This document shows, piece by piece, positions 6,544-14,590 of a stretch of DNA of 17,494 nucleotides (position 1 is its first letter; each line of letters opens with the position of its first letter). This stretch comes from an uncultured Gemmatimonadota bacterium (GTDB lineage: Bacteria > Gemmatimonadota > Gemmatimonadetes > Gemmatimonadales > Gemmatimonadaceae), in assembly GCA_946887155.1 (NCBI GenBank), contig CAMPKM010000015.1, positions 1 to 17,494 on the forward strand, in the 5' to 3' direction. The translations under genes were made by a program, and so were the position numbers. The notes below the pieces were generated by a model, which ran no database searches, was not told where the DNA came from, and saw nothing but the letters and a program-made list of their open reading frames with translations.

Positions 6544-8696
6544 AGCCCCAGTCGCTTCCTGACGCGAGCGAACCGTTCATCGCGTCGCAACTCGGCGAAC
6601 ATCGGGCCAAGCAGGTACGCACGAACGGTGTGCTCGTCGACGCTTCGCTCAAACCAGCTTATCGCCCGTTCATAGTCGCCCAGTCCCGCGTATACGGTAG
6701 CAATGCCAAAGGCACCATGGCTGTACTGTGCACCCGAAATGAGGTCGTTCAGAATAGCGGTCGCTGAGTCGGCCTCACCTGCTCGTGCGAGCGCGAAAGC
6801 ATAGAACGACAGCGCCGCTCTCGCTCCACCTCGCGTTTCCATTGCCCACTGAAAATCTGCCAGCGCTTCCGGCCAGCTCTGCCTGGCGGCGTGGCATTGG
6901 CCGGCGATCACGCCCGCCACTCCTGGACGCGGCACGAGTTTCCTCAGCAGCTCCAGTTTCGTCACCGCCTCGTCGCACCGGCCGTTTGTCGCCAGGGCCA
7001 GCGCCAACTCGCGAATCGCGGCATAGGAATGAGGGTCCGCCTCGATCATCTTCCGGGCGAAGACGAGTTGTTCGCTGTACCGACCCGTCCAGAGGTGTAG
7101 CCGGGCGAGCCCCTCGAGGGCGTTGGGAGAATCGGGATCGATCGCCAGTCCACGCTTGAGAGCTGCCTCCGATTCTTTCCACCGTCGGAGGTTCATGTGC
7201 GACCAGCCAAGGGCGACGTGCGACTCTGACAGTGTGGAGTCCAACGCGTATGCCTTGTTCGCCGCGCGCTCCGCCTTGGCGAACGCCGCGAGCGCCGACC
7301 CCGGTGAGTTGCCAGCTTCAAATGAGTAAACATCGACGAATCCGGCATACGCAGCCGCGAAGTTCGAATCCGCCGCTATGGCGCGGTTCAAGTGGTCAAG
7401 CGCCTGCTCGCGTCCTTCCGTGCTGCGCATGAGCGCCCGGTCAATCCCGCGCTGATACCATTCCCAGGCCTCGACACTGGTCGTGTATTTCTGGTTGACC
7501 GTGACAGCTCGTGTGGCGCGTACTTCCCGGACGCCCAGCGATACCGCCACGACGACCAGCGCTGCGATCACCAGAGCACCAACCCGGCGCGACCGCCGGG
7601 ATGACGCTGGAACCGGCGCGATCAGCAACTCTCCTTCGAGCACAGCGAGGGCCTGTTCGGCGGACGTGAGCCGATCGTCAGGCTCGCGGGTGAGACACTG
7701 CCTGACGAGCGCGCCGATGGTCGGGGGGCAATCGGGCCGTGTGAGCGGCGCAGGCTCACTCGTCAGCCGCGCCGCGGCAATGTCCTGGGTTGTTTCTCCG
7801 GCAAAGGGGAGGCGTCCCTCCAGCATCTCATACATGACGAGGCCCGCGGCATAGAGATCCACGCGATGATTACTGGTGGAATGCTCCACGAGTTGCTCCG
7901 GTGCCATGTAGACCGGTGTGCCAATGCTCACTCCGCCTGATTGGCCCTGGGAACCGGCCGCCTCGATGGCGCGGGCGACGCCGAAATCACTCACGAACGC
8001 ACTCCGATCGCCGAGCAGGATGTTCTCAGGCTTGATGTCCCCGTGGATTACACCGTGGCGATGGGCGTGGCCCAGCGCGTCCAGGACATCTCGCCAGATC
8101 CTGATCGCGTCAGCCACCGGCAACGGACCATCGCGACCGATGCGGTCGCGCAGGGACTCCCCGGCGACGAACGGCATGGTGTAGTACAGCAGCGTGTCGG
8201 AGGTGTCACTCGTCAGCACCGGAACGATGTGGGGATGCTGGAGGCGCGCGGCCACCTGGATCTCACGCTGGAACCGCTCAACTGACGACGTTCGCGCCAT
8301 CTCCGGTGGAAGCACCTTGATGACCACCCGCCGCGCAAGCTTCAGCTCTTCGGCGAGGAACACACGACTCATGCCGCCTCCAAGCCCCTGCAACACCCGG
8401 TATTTCTCACCGATCTCCGCCTGCAGGTGTGGGAGCAACGCGGCTTCACGTGCCCGCCGGGCCCGGCGCATTACGCTCGCGTACGCCGGGGACACCAGTT
8501 GCTCGGACAGGTCCTCGAAGTAGTCGGCAGAGGAATCGTGGGCGTCCAGCAACGACGCGAGTTCCTCGCGCAGGTCCGTGTCGCTTCCCGACAACTGTTC
8601 GACAAACGCCTTTCGGTGCGAGAACGGGACTGCAATGGCTTCCTCGAAGAGGGCCATCAGCCGCGCGTGACGCTCCCCGTCGTCGTTTGGCGTCAC
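6540..8696 (-). CDS. Transmembrane Ser/Thr protein kinase with TPR sensor half
   Basis: The protein has 718 residues. An N-terminal helical region of the kind found in ECF-linked kinases (about 10-70) leads to a kinase domain (about 95-355): Gly loop GLGGGMSRV (104-112), K127 in VIKVLPP, HGDIKPEN (D220, N225), DFG (D237) and MAPEQ (265-267). The usual HRD arginine is Gly. A single membrane helix (about 372-389) is followed by about 320 residues of TPR-like repeats. With this topology the TPR half lies across the membrane from the kinase. The start is GTG 8696, because it overlaps the sigma-factor TGA by GTGA; the open frame further upstream is inside the sigma gene. It probably phosphorylates or otherwise controls the co-encoded sigma factor (known for some ECF-kinase pairs; inference here). 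Confidence 0.93.
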   Translation of the reverse strand: MTPNDDGERHARLMALFEEAIAVPFSHRKAFVEQLSGSDTDLREELASLLDAHDSSADYFEDLSEQLVSPAYASVMRRARRAREAALLPHLQAEIGEKYRVLQGLGGGMSRVFLAEELKLARRVVIKVLPPEMARTSSVERFQREIQVAARLQHPHIVPVLTSDTSDTLLYYTMPFVAGESLRDRIGRDGPLPVADAIRIWRDVLDALGHAHRHGVIHGDIKPENILLGDRSAFVSDFGVARAIEAAGSQGQSGGVSIGTPVYMAPEQLVEHSTSNHRVDLYAAGLVMYEMLEGRLPFAGETTQDIAAARLTSEPAPLTRPDCPPTIGALVRQCLTREPDDRLTSAEQALAVLEGELLIAPVPASSRRSRRVGALVIAALVVVAVSLGVREVRATRAVTVNQKYTTSVEAWEWYQRGIDRALMRSTEGREQALDHLNRAIAADSNFAAAYAGFVDVYSFEAGNSPGSALAAFAKAERAANKAYALDSTLSESHVALGWSHMNLRRWKESEAALKRGLAIDPDSPNALEGLARLHLWTGRYSEQLVFARKMIEADPHSYAAIRELALALATNGRCDEAVTKLELLRKLVPRPGVAGVIAGQCHAARQSWPEALADFQWAMETRGGARAALSFYAFALARAGEADSATAILNDLISGAQYSHGAFGIATVYAGLGDYERAISWFERSVDEHTVRAYLLGPMFAELRRDERFARVRKRLGL

Positions 8697-9295
8697 GCGA
8701 GCCTTGATTCCATCGCGCGTTTCAGCCAGGCACGTGCAAACGTCCAGTCCCGCTTGACTGTGCGCGCTGATATGCCAAGCACCGCGGCAGTGTCCTCCAT
8801 GCTCAACCCACCGAAGAAACGGCATTCCACCACGCGGGCCTGTCGCTCGGCAATGCGTTCCAGTTCCTGGAGCGATTCATCGAGTGCCGACAGGGTATCG
8901 GTCTCGGCATCGGAGAGGTGATCCGGATGCGGCAGGTCAAAGCCCGGCTCCAGAGGCAGGTGGGTTACGCCGCCCCCGCGCTTCATGCGGCTCCGGTCGC
9001 GCGCGTAGTTGCAAAGAATGTGTCGCATCGCCCGGGACGCCACGCCGAAGAAGTGAGAGCGTCCTTCCATAGACAGTCGCTTGAGGTCGACGACCTTCAG
9101 GTAGACCTCGTGGACCAGTGCCGTCGTATTCAGCGTCAAGTCGCCATGCCAGTGCCGCCGGTGCTGGCGGGCAAGGATGCTCAATTCCTCATACACGAGG
9201 GGGAACAGGTCATCGAGCGCCCGGCGGTCACCTTGCTCCACTGACTTCAGCAAGTCGCTGATTCGAGTGTCGACCTCGGCACCACTCAGGCTCAT
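8693..9295 (-). CDS. ECF-type RNA polymerase sigma factor (TIGR02999-like)
   Basis: The protein has 200 residues. Sigma region 2 spans about 25-103, with ALVHEVYLKVVD (59-70) and HFFGVASRAMRHILCNYARDR (81-101). Region 4 spans about 140-195, with the helix-turn-helix LSMEDTAAVLGISARTVKRDW (165-184 region). TALVHExYL and FFGVASRAMR are hallmarks of the ECF subfamily common in Acidobacteriota and Gemmatimonadota. No anti-sigma gene is adjacent; instead a Ser/Thr kinase is coupled downstream through GTGA, as in kinase-controlled ECF systems. ATG 9295 has AGGA about 7 bases upstream; an ATG at 9364 is open but lacks a ribosome-binding site and would add 23 non-family residues. Target promoters are unknown, but the divergent lipoprotein gene 84 bases away is an obvious candidate. 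Confidence 0.93.
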   Translation of the reverse strand: MSLSGAEVDTRISDLLKSVEQGDRRALDDLFPLVYEELSILARQHRRHWHGDLTLNTTALVHEVYLKVVDLKRLSMEGRSHFFGVASRAMRHILCNYARDRSRMKRGGGVTHLPLEPGFDLPHPDHLSDAETDTLSALDESLQELERIAERQARVVECRFFGGLSMEDTAAVLGISARTVKRDWTFARAWLKRAMESRLA

Positions 9296-9379
9296 GGCCC
9301 TTTCCTGGCAGTTCTGGTGTGAATGCTCATGGGGACCGGGTGGTATCAGGGGCGCTGAAGACACTACATCCCGAGTTCC
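9296..9379. promoter_or_regulatory. Divergent promoter region between sigma factor and lipoprotein
   Basis: These 84 bases carry the start signals of both divergent genes. The AGGAAAGGG before the sigma ATG is the only clear signal. No sigma-70 consensus pair was recognised for the lipoprotein side, which fits, but does not prove, use of the ECF factor. Confidence 0.4.
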
Positions 9380-10858
9380 ATGGACTCAAGCACGAGTTAC
9401 GTTCACGCTCGGCGCGCGCTTGCTGGCGCGTGCGCCCTGGTGTGCTTGGCCTGCAGCAAACCGGCTGTCTCCCCGCCCACGAGTGGCAGCATCAGCGTCT
9501 CGACAGTGACGACCGGCGCTGATCCCGATCCGGACGGCTACACCGTCGTAGTCGACGGGGTAGCCATATCCGAAGTAGGACTCAACGAGTCGGTCATCAT
9601 TGCTGACCTCAGCCCTGGCGCCCATAAACTGGCGCTCGACGGTATTGCCTCGAATTGCACTGCAGACGGCGCGGAGAAGCAGGTCGGCGTTACCGCTGAC
9701 CAGCGAGTTGCCGCTGGATTCAGGATAGTGTGCAGCCAAACCGGTCCGGTTGCGGGTAGTGGTTACCTGCACGTCACCACATCAACCTCGGGGGCGGATG
9801 TCGATTCAAACGGATATAGGGCGCGGGTGCAATCGATCCAGGGTCCCGTGACATCGATGTTTCTCCCGGTTTCGGGTATGAGGAGCATCGCGCTCGAAGC
9901 TGGCCGTCGCTACGTCATCGTGCTCGAAGATGTCGCGCCTAACTGCGTGATGCAGACCGCGGCCTCGCCGGACCAGGTCGTGGACGTGACAGCAGGCGCG
10001 AACGCTTCAGTGTCTTTCTCGATCGCCTGCGAGCCACTTTACCCCGCGCTGCTGCCGGCCGGCTCGCAGATTGCGTTTGTCCGAGGTGGATCGATTCACC
10101 TGGTCAATTCCGACGGTAGCGGCGTCGTACAGCTCACAAGCGGTCCGTCGGACTGTGCTCCAAGCTGGTCGCCGGATGGGCGTCGGCTCGCCTTTGTACG
10201 GGGGTGCGACAAATCCGCTGAAATCTTCACCATGAATGCGGATGGGACGAACCTCGTCAGGCGGGCAAGTGGATACACTCCGAGCTGGTCGCCCGACGGC
10301 TCCCGTCTCGCGTTCGCCACTATGTCGGGAGGCAGCCTGGGTATTTACGTCATCGCTGCAGACGAAAACGGGTCTGCTCCCATCCAAGTCGTAAATCGGC
10401 CCGGGTGGGACGGCGATCCATCGTGGTCACCGGATGGAAGCAGGATTGCGTACGTGAGTGATTGGGTGGCATACGATTTCACATACGACGTTTTCGCGGC
10501 GCCCATCAATGGAAGTCCTGACGCCCAACTCACAAATGGTTTCAACTTCTGGCCCAACCTTGTTCAGTATTTCCAGCCGGCGTGGTCGCCGGACGGCTCA
10601 CGCCTGGCCGTTGTCAGTTGCCCGCAGGCGTACTACACCTGCGACCTCAGCAGCATCGTCGTGATGAACGCGGACGGGTCAAACCTTACCCGAAGCGTCT
10701 CGACCAGGGGTTACTCGAGACCGAGCTGGTCGCCGGATGGATCAGTCATCGTGTTCGCTTCAGGAGGAACAGTCGGCTGGGTGCGTTTGGCTTCTGGTCA
10801 GCGAGGTTTCATCACGAGCGATGGCCACAGTCCGGCGTGGCGCCCTTCTCCCTCATAA
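9380..10858 (+). CDS. Lipoprotein with two GADxDxxGY domains and a PD40 beta-propeller
   Basis: The protein has 492 residues. A short signal sequence ends in VCLA-C25, a slightly degenerate lipobox. Two small beta domains follow, about 37-123 and 128-216, each starting with a strand and the motif [15 protein letters not shown] or [13 protein letters not shown] and each closing with a Cys-containing strand (FRIVCS, FSIAC). Such repeats resemble PEGA-like modules. The C-terminal propeller has xWSPDGxxIA/LA blades at about 262, 302, 349, 402 and 450 and ends in AWRPSPS. It shares the propeller architecture, but not the N-terminal modules, with the lipoprotein on the other side of the kinase. No strong Shine-Dalgarno sequence is seen, but no other start fits the signal peptide. 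It may be a target or input of the divergent sigma/kinase pair. Confidence 0.85.
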   Translation: MDSSTSYVHARRALAGACALVCLACSKPAVSPPTSGSISVSTVTTGADPDPDGYTVVVDGVAISEVGLNESVIIADLSPGAHKLALDGIASNCTADGAEKQVGVTADQRVAAGFRIVCSQTGPVAGSGYLHVTTSTSGADVDSNGYRARVQSIQGPVTSMFLPVSGMRSIALEAGRRYVIVLEDVAPNCVMQTAASPDQVVDVTAGANASVSFSIACEPLYPALLPAGSQIAFVRGGSIHLVNSDGSGVVQLTSGPSDCAPSWSPDGRRLAFVRGCDKSAEIFTMNADGTNLVRRASGYTPSWSPDGSRLAFATMSGGSLGIYVIAADENGSAPIQVVNRPGWDGDPSWSPDGSRIAYVSDWVAYDFTYDVFAAPINGSPDAQLTNGFNFWPNLVQYFQPAWSPDGSRLAVVSCPQAYYTCDLSSIVVMNADGSNLTRSVSTRGYSRPSWSPDGSVIVFASGGTVGWVRLASGQRGFITSDGHSPAWRPSPS

Positions 10859-10863
10859 GCTCT

Positions 10864-10916
10864 GCCGCCCGGATGGTAGATCCGGTTCGAATGCTGCAAC
10901 TTCCATCCCGAGCGGC
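10864..10916 (+). terminator. Imperfect hairpin after the lipoprotein gene
   Basis: GCCGCCCGGATGG (10864-10876) pairs with CCATCCCGAGCGGC (10903-10916) with one mismatch and one bulged base around a 26-base loop, starting 6 bases after the stop. There is no T tract. It probably stabilises or ends the lipoprotein transcript. Confidence 0.4.
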
Positions 10917-10964
10917 ATAGCGAGTGGATGGACAGGCCGCGCCTCGACCGAGCCAGGAGCAATC

Positions 10965-11915
10965 ATGGAGCTCACCGGCGTTCATCACCTGACCGCGATT
11001 TCTGGCGCCATCAGCGAGAATCATCGGTTTTACACGGGCACGATGGGCATGCGGTTGGTCAAGCGCAGCGTCAACCAGGACGACGTAAGTGCGTACCACT
11101 TGTTCTACGCGGACGCCAAGGGAAGTCCTGGTACCGACCTGACCTTCTTCGACTGGCCAGTGCCGCGAGAGCGGCGCGGGACGCGGAGCATAGTCCGGAC
11201 GAGCCTGCGCGTGAATGGCGAAGCCTCACTGAACTGGTGGGCCGAGCGATTTGACGATTCGAAGGTAACGCACGATGACATCGCCGAACGAGACGGCCGC
11301 CTCACGCTGCAGTTCGAGGATCCCGAAGGCCAGCGACTCGCACTGGTAGACGACGGTGGGGCTGGCGATCCGCCAACGCCGTGGACGCTCAGTCCCGTTC
11401 CACCAGAGCACCAGATTCGCGGTCTCGGTCCGATCGTCATCAGCATTCCGACCCTGAATCCCACCGACGCGCTGTTGACCAAAGTCTTCAACATGCGACA
11501 GGTGCGGGACGTACCGAATCCCGACAACCCGGGCACTCGCGTGCATGTCTTCGAGATGGGGAGTGGCGGGCCTCACGCGGAGTTGCACGTCGCGGTGCAA
11601 CCTGACTTGCAGGTGGCTCGTCAGGGCGCCGGCGGAGTCCACCACGTTGCCTTCCGCACTCCCGACGAGAACTATGACGCCTGGGCCGAGCGGCTGAATG
11701 CGTTCGACGTTCCGAACAGCGGCAAGGTGGATCGCTTCTGGTTCCGCAGCCTGTACGTCCGCGAGCCTAACGGCGTCCTGTTCGAGATCGCGACCGACGG
11801 ACCCGGCTTTGCGGTCGATGAGGATCCGGCGACACTCGGTGAAAAGGTTGTGCTCCCTCCCTTTCTTGAGCCGCATCGCGAGCAGATCCTCTCGAACCTT
11901 CAACCGATCGACTGA
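10965..11915 (+). CDS. Ring-cleaving dioxygenase-like VOC protein (MhqO/MhqA type)
   Basis: The protein has 316 residues and two glyoxalase-fold (vicinal oxygen chelate) halves. The N-terminal half starts [11 protein letters not shown] (H7/H8). The C-terminal half has [18 protein letters not shown] (H226/H227) and [21 protein letters not shown] (E274 a likely metal ligand). The tail [13 protein letters not shown] is diagnostic of the MhqO/MhqA/MhqE group. Relatives in Bacillus respond to hydroquinone and quinone stress and are thought to open aromatic rings with Fe(II). The substrate here is unknown. ATG 10965 has AGGAG 5 bases upstream; a longer open frame back to 10737 would overlap the lipoprotein gene. 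No aromatic-degradation genes are adjacent, so detoxification is more likely than catabolism (inference). Confidence 0.9.
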   Translation: MELTGVHHLTAISGAISENHRFYTGTMGMRLVKRSVNQDDVSAYHLFYADAKGSPGTDLTFFDWPVPRERRGTRSIVRTSLRVNGEASLNWWAERFDDSKVTHDDIAERDGRLTLQFEDPEGQRLALVDDGGAGDPPTPWTLSPVPPEHQIRGLGPIVISIPTLNPTDALLTKVFNMRQVRDVPNPDNPGTRVHVFEMGSGGPHAELHVAVQPDLQVARQGAGGVHHVAFRTPDENYDAWAERLNAFDVPNSGKVDRFWFRSLYVREPNGVLFEIATDGPGFAVDEDPATLGEKVVLPPFLEPHREQILSNLQPID

Positions 11916-11976
11916 CGAAGCACGAGGTCGCAGGTGTCGCGTTGCACGGCGCCGCGGAGACAGGGCATTATTCACC

Positions 11977-12387
11977 ATGCCACAAAAGCGATCACCACTC
12001 GTCGAGCGGGTTCCCAAGGAGCTGAAGCGTGCCGGGAACCGGACCCAGAGGCCGGCTGGGATTCCCGCCAACATCAGGGTGGATGGCCTCACGGTCACCG
12101 ATGAGGAACGGGATCACATCCGCCGGCGGCTTGGCGAAAAGCTCGGGCGCTACGCAGGTTCCGTCGAGCGCGTGTCTGTTCGGCTACGTGACATCAACGG
12201 TCCGCGCGGCGGCGTCGATGTGATGTGCCGGATCAAGGTTGTGTTGAGTGCACTGCCAAGCATCGTGGTCGAGCACCAAGCGACCACCTTGAGGCCGGCG
12301 GTCAGTGCCGCGCTGGCAGCCGTTGAGCGATCGGTGCGTCGTGCACTTCAGCGCCAGCGCACGCGTCCCATCCGGGTTCGCAGATAG
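11977..12387 (+). CDS. HPF/RaiA-family ribosome-associated protein, short form
   Basis: The protein has 136 residues. A basic, probably disordered leader (about 1-28) precedes one HPF/RaiA domain (about 30-127): IRVDGLTVTDEERDHIRRRLGEKLGRYAG, then SVRLRDINGPRGGVDVMCRIKVVL, then a C-terminal helix rich in Arg and Ala. Short HPF/YfiA proteins bind the small ribosomal subunit in stationary phase and block or stabilise idle ribosomes. It lacks the C-terminal dimerisation domain of long HPF. The many arginines fit rRNA binding. There is no clear Shine-Dalgarno sequence before ATG 11977, so the exact start is less sure. It follows the dioxygenase gene by 61 bases and may be co-transcribed. It converges on the Uma2 gene. 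Confidence 0.75.
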   Translation: MPQKRSPLVERVPKELKRAGNRTQRPAGIPANIRVDGLTVTDEERDHIRRRLGEKLGRYAGSVERVSVRLRDINGPRGGVDVMCRIKVVLSALPSIVVEHQATTLRPAVSAALAAVERSVRRALQRQRTRPIRVRR

Positions 12388-12398
12388 CCCGCGTCGGT

Positions 12399-12938
12399 TT
12401 AACAGCCGAAGACGTCATCCAGGTTCACCTCGAGTGCCGCACCAACTCCCGGAGGCGACCATTCGAAGCGATCGGTCACGACCAGGTCGTGTGCTCCGGA
12501 GCGAATCACGGTGATCGAGCGCGCATCGGTGTCTACCATCCAGTAGTCCGAAACACGGACTTCGTTCGTGTAAAAGGCGCGCTTCGGGCCGCCGTCTCTC
12601 CGGCGCGTCGATGGAGACAGGGCTTCAACGATGAGAATTGGTGCGGGAGCGGCCTCCCAGCGCGACCGTGGTGCGGGTGGCTGTCTCACGATGAGGTCCG
12701 GTTCTACATGCGAATCGCTGGTACGTATGACGGGATGACCCATGAAGATCAGACCAAGCCCGTGTTTCACCACGAACGGGAGCAGCAGTCCATTCAGCCT
12801 TGCGATCGCCGTCTCATGATCCGGCTCGGGTGGCGGCGTCACGAAGAGGTCCCCGTGGAGCAGCTCGTACCTGTTGTCGTCGTCCGGAAGCCGGTCGAGA
12901 TCCTCGAGCGTCCAGACCCTGGTTGGGGCCATGTGCAT
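12399..12938 (-). CDS. Uma2-family (DUF820) PD-(D/E)xK nuclease-like protein
   Basis: The protein has 179 residues. The pattern is that of the Uma2/DUF820 family: TLEDLDRLPDDDNRYELLHGDLFV (10-33), VEPDLIV with D81, IVEALSPSTRRRD with E105, and PKRAFYTNEVRVSDYWMVD (118-136). D81, E105 and K119 fit a restriction-endonuclease-like metal site. The family is abundant in cyanobacteria and other soil or biofilm bacteria, but its biological role is not established. The first ATG (12938) has GGAG 9 bases upstream; an ATG two codons later is also possible. It is a single gene with no transposase or modification enzyme nearby. Confidence 0.85.
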   Translation of the reverse strand: MHMAPTRVWTLEDLDRLPDDDNRYELLHGDLFVTPPPEPDHETAIARLNGLLLPFVVKHGLGLIFMGHPVIRTSDSHVEPDLIVRQPPAPRSRWEAAPAPILIVEALSPSTRRRDGGPKRAFYTNEVRVSDYWMVDTDARSITVIRSGAHDLVVTDRFEWSPPGVGAALEVNLDDVFGC

Positions 12939-13058
12939 GATTCACCGCTCCTCGGCGAGTCGTCCGTGTCGCGCATGGGCCGAGGATACCTGCGCGGCAG
13001 GATCGGAACGCCACCACGGCAAGGCGGCACCCATCACGTTCGCGCGTTCCGGTCCCGT

Positions 13059-13100
13059 GCCGAGCGTACGCTCGGCGACCGCGCCGAGTCAACTCGGCGC
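13059..13100. repeat. Two tandem hairpins with interchangeable arms
   Basis: GCCGAGCGTACGCTCGGC (13059-13076) is a perfect 18-bp palindrome. Four bases later GCGCCGAG (13081-13088), a TCAA loop and CTCGGCGC (13093-13100) form a perfect 8-bp hairpin. All four arms carry CCGAG or CTCGG, so alternative pairings are possible. They lie 27 bases beyond the cupin stop, upstream of the Uma2 gene. They may end the cupin transcript or control the Uma2 leader. No T tract is present. Confidence 0.6.
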
Positions 13101-13126
13101 ATCGAGGAGACTCTACCTCGGGGGGC

Positions 13127-13546
13127 TCAGGACGAGTGCGGCTGCCGCCGGGGCTCTGTGACCGTCGTGGGCGCTCCCTCCCCTTCCGCACCGGAGTGAA
13201 CGACTGTCAGGAGAAACACACCGCCGGTCTCCGAACGCACGGAATGTTCCACATCGGGCGCCATAACGAGTATTTCGCCGGTCCTCGCGACATACTCGCG
13301 ACCGAGCGCGGCAAAGATGATCTCGCCCTCGACGACCTGCATGCTGACGGGACCAGGAGCACTGTGGGGCTCCATGTCTCCGCCGGGTGCGATCGCGATG
13401 ATCGTGATCCGCAGCGGGCCCTGCTTCACGAGAGTACGGGCGCTTCGTCCGTGCTGCGCGACGAGCGTCCGGTCAATCATCCGCTCGCCTTCCTTCAGAT
13501 GATGGACGAGTACGTCACCATCGAGAGTGCGCTGTATCGATGACAT
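13127..13546 (-). CDS. Cupin-domain protein
   Basis: The protein has 139 residues and a single conserved beta-barrel domain. Cupin motif 1 is partial (PGGDMEPHSAPGPVSMQVVEGEI, with H61 and E73) and motif 2 is GEILVMAPDVEHSV with H101. Three possible metal ligands are therefore visible. Small cupins of this kind act as metal-dependent enzymes or as ligand sensors, and nothing in the neighbourhood fixes the role. ATG 13546 starts a sensible N terminus but has only a weak GAG upstream. A possible -10 (TAGAAT, minus strand at 13584-13589) lies 38 bases ahead. The gene stands alone between Uma2 and the DUF5674 pair. Confidence 0.75.
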   Translation of the reverse strand: MSSIQRTLDGDVLVHHLKEGERMIDRTLVAQHGRSARTLVKQGPLRITIIAIAPGGDMEPHSAPGPVSMQVVEGEIIFAALGREYVARTGEILVMAPDVEHSVRSETGGVFLLTVVHSGAEGEGAPTTVTEPRRQPHSS

Positions 13547-13751
13547 GGTCTGGTCTCAACGGTCAGAGTGAGGCGCCTCCTGCATTCTACACCTTCTCGT
13601 CCCCCCGGATGCAGTCCTCGCTTCGAGATTTTCTACCTGAACCGCACGGCCGACCTATTCCCTCGAGCAGTGGCTCGAATGCGGCGATCGCTCCGGCAAT
13701 CGGCGCGTTCCTTCCGCCGATATGTGCGTCGAGACGTTAGGTGAATCCGCT

Positions 13752-13767
13752 CGGTCGCAACCGACCG
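13752..13767 (-). terminator. Hairpin after the DUF5674 gene pair
   Basis: CGGTCG (13752-13757) and CGACCG (13762-13767) form a perfect 6-bp stem with a 4-base loop, 7 bases past the stop of the second gene of the pair. There is no T tract, so this is a weak terminator candidate. Confidence 0.35.
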
Positions 13768-13774
13768 GCCGCGT

Positions 13775-14107
13775 TCAGCGCACGGTGCGCGCCGCGACGG
13801 CGAAGGCCAGGAAATACCGCCGGAGGCCTTCCGCCGAGTCTGTCCGTATGGTCGGGTCGAAAAAGAGGCGGCAGAACTCCTCGCGTGCTCGTAACACCTC
13901 ACGTCGCCGTGGCCCACTCCAGCGATCGTCGGCCGCTGTCAGGTCAAACAGGACGAGAGCGCGGCTCAACGCGTTCTCAAAGCGGGATTGCGACCCGGCC
14001 TGATGGGCGCGGATCGCTCTCTCGACTTCGCTGCCGACATTCGCCATCTGCTCGACCAGCGAGAAGCGCTGCCAGTCCAGGTTCGTGTGTCCGGGCGTGA
14101 CCGTCAC
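13775..14107 (-). CDS. Uncharacterised small protein coupled to DUF5674
   Basis: The protein has 110 residues. It is mostly helical by composition, with no signal peptide or membrane segment. Landmarks are DWQRFSLVEQMANVGSEVERAI (11-32) and ALSRALVLFDLTAADDR followed by RRREVLRAREEFCRLFFD. I recall similar WQ-x-SL-x-EQ-x-ANxGSEV proteins as hypotheticals, including from candidate phyla, but I know no function. It starts with GTG and overlaps the DUF5674 stop by GTGA, so the two proteins are probably made in fixed ratio and may form a complex. The size, order and tight coupling resemble a toxin-antitoxin or effector-regulator pair, but there is no recognisable toxin fold. Confidence 0.7.
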   Translation of the reverse strand: MTVTPGHTNLDWQRFSLVEQMANVGSEVERAIRAHQAGSQSRFENALSRALVLFDLTAADDRWSGPRRREVLRAREEFCRLFFDPTIRTDSAEGLRRYFLAFAVAARTVR

Positions 14108-14457
14108 GCGTCGCTCACCAGTGCACGCACGATGTCGAAGATGCGGGTGCGCGTTGCTTCGTCCTCGACGCCGCGGCTCCGGTTCGCAGCCGCTGGTCGT
14201 ACGTTGATCATCGAGTCGTATTCGACGAACGCGTCACCAGTCTCGCCGAGATACAGGTTAACACCCCACAGTGACGACTGCCTTGACCCGTCCTCAAGGA
14301 GCGCGGCTTCCTCGTCAGCATTGAACTCGGCACCAACGGCCATGACACGTCGCTCAACGTCGACAACAGCCTTTACCATGTCCCCAAACTGGCGCTCGGC
14401 GATGTGGCTCAGGTCAGCCCGGGTGATGGCGACGCGAATGATTCTTGAATCAGTCAT
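14104..14457 (-). CDS. DUF5674 family protein
   Basis: The protein has 117 residues. The core MVKAVVDVERRVMAVGAEFNADEEAALL (27-54), followed by LEDGSRQSSLWGVNLYL and EYDSMINVRPAAANRSRGVED, matches my memory of DUF5674, in which a VVDxE, an ADxE, a GSxQxxLWGxN and an INxRPxxxN block are conserved. Conserved Asp, Glu, Asn and Arg residues suggest an active or binding site, but no function is known. ATG 14457 has no Shine-Dalgarno sequence; a -10-like TAGATT ends 6 bases before it, so the mRNA may be leaderless. It is the first gene of a two-gene unit with the 110-residue protein. Confidence 0.75.
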   Translation of the reverse strand: MTDSRIIRVAITRADLSHIAERQFGDMVKAVVDVERRVMAVGAEFNADEEAALLEDGSRQSSLWGVNLYLGETGDAFVEYDSMINVRPAAANRSRGVEDEATRTRIFDIVRALVSDA

Positions 14458-14492
14458 GCCAGCAATCTAGTTCCGCGGAAACGCTCGCTGAA
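14458..14492 (-). promoter_or_regulatory. Possible leaderless promoter with palindromic operator
   Basis: On the minus strand TTCAGC (14492-14487) and TAGATT (14469-14464) are spaced 17 bases and TAGATT ends 6 bases before the DUF5674 ATG. The perfect palindrome TTCCGCGGAA (14471-14480) lies in the spacer. A repressor bound there would block RNA polymerase. The -35 match is weak. Confidence 0.45.
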
Positions 14493-14590
14493 GGAACGGA
14501 TCGAGCTATCCGCCGGTCATTCGATCGACATTTTACGACTCTCTTCTTGGCAACCACGGGGTTTGCGGATCGAGCGGTACAAACCCTTGG

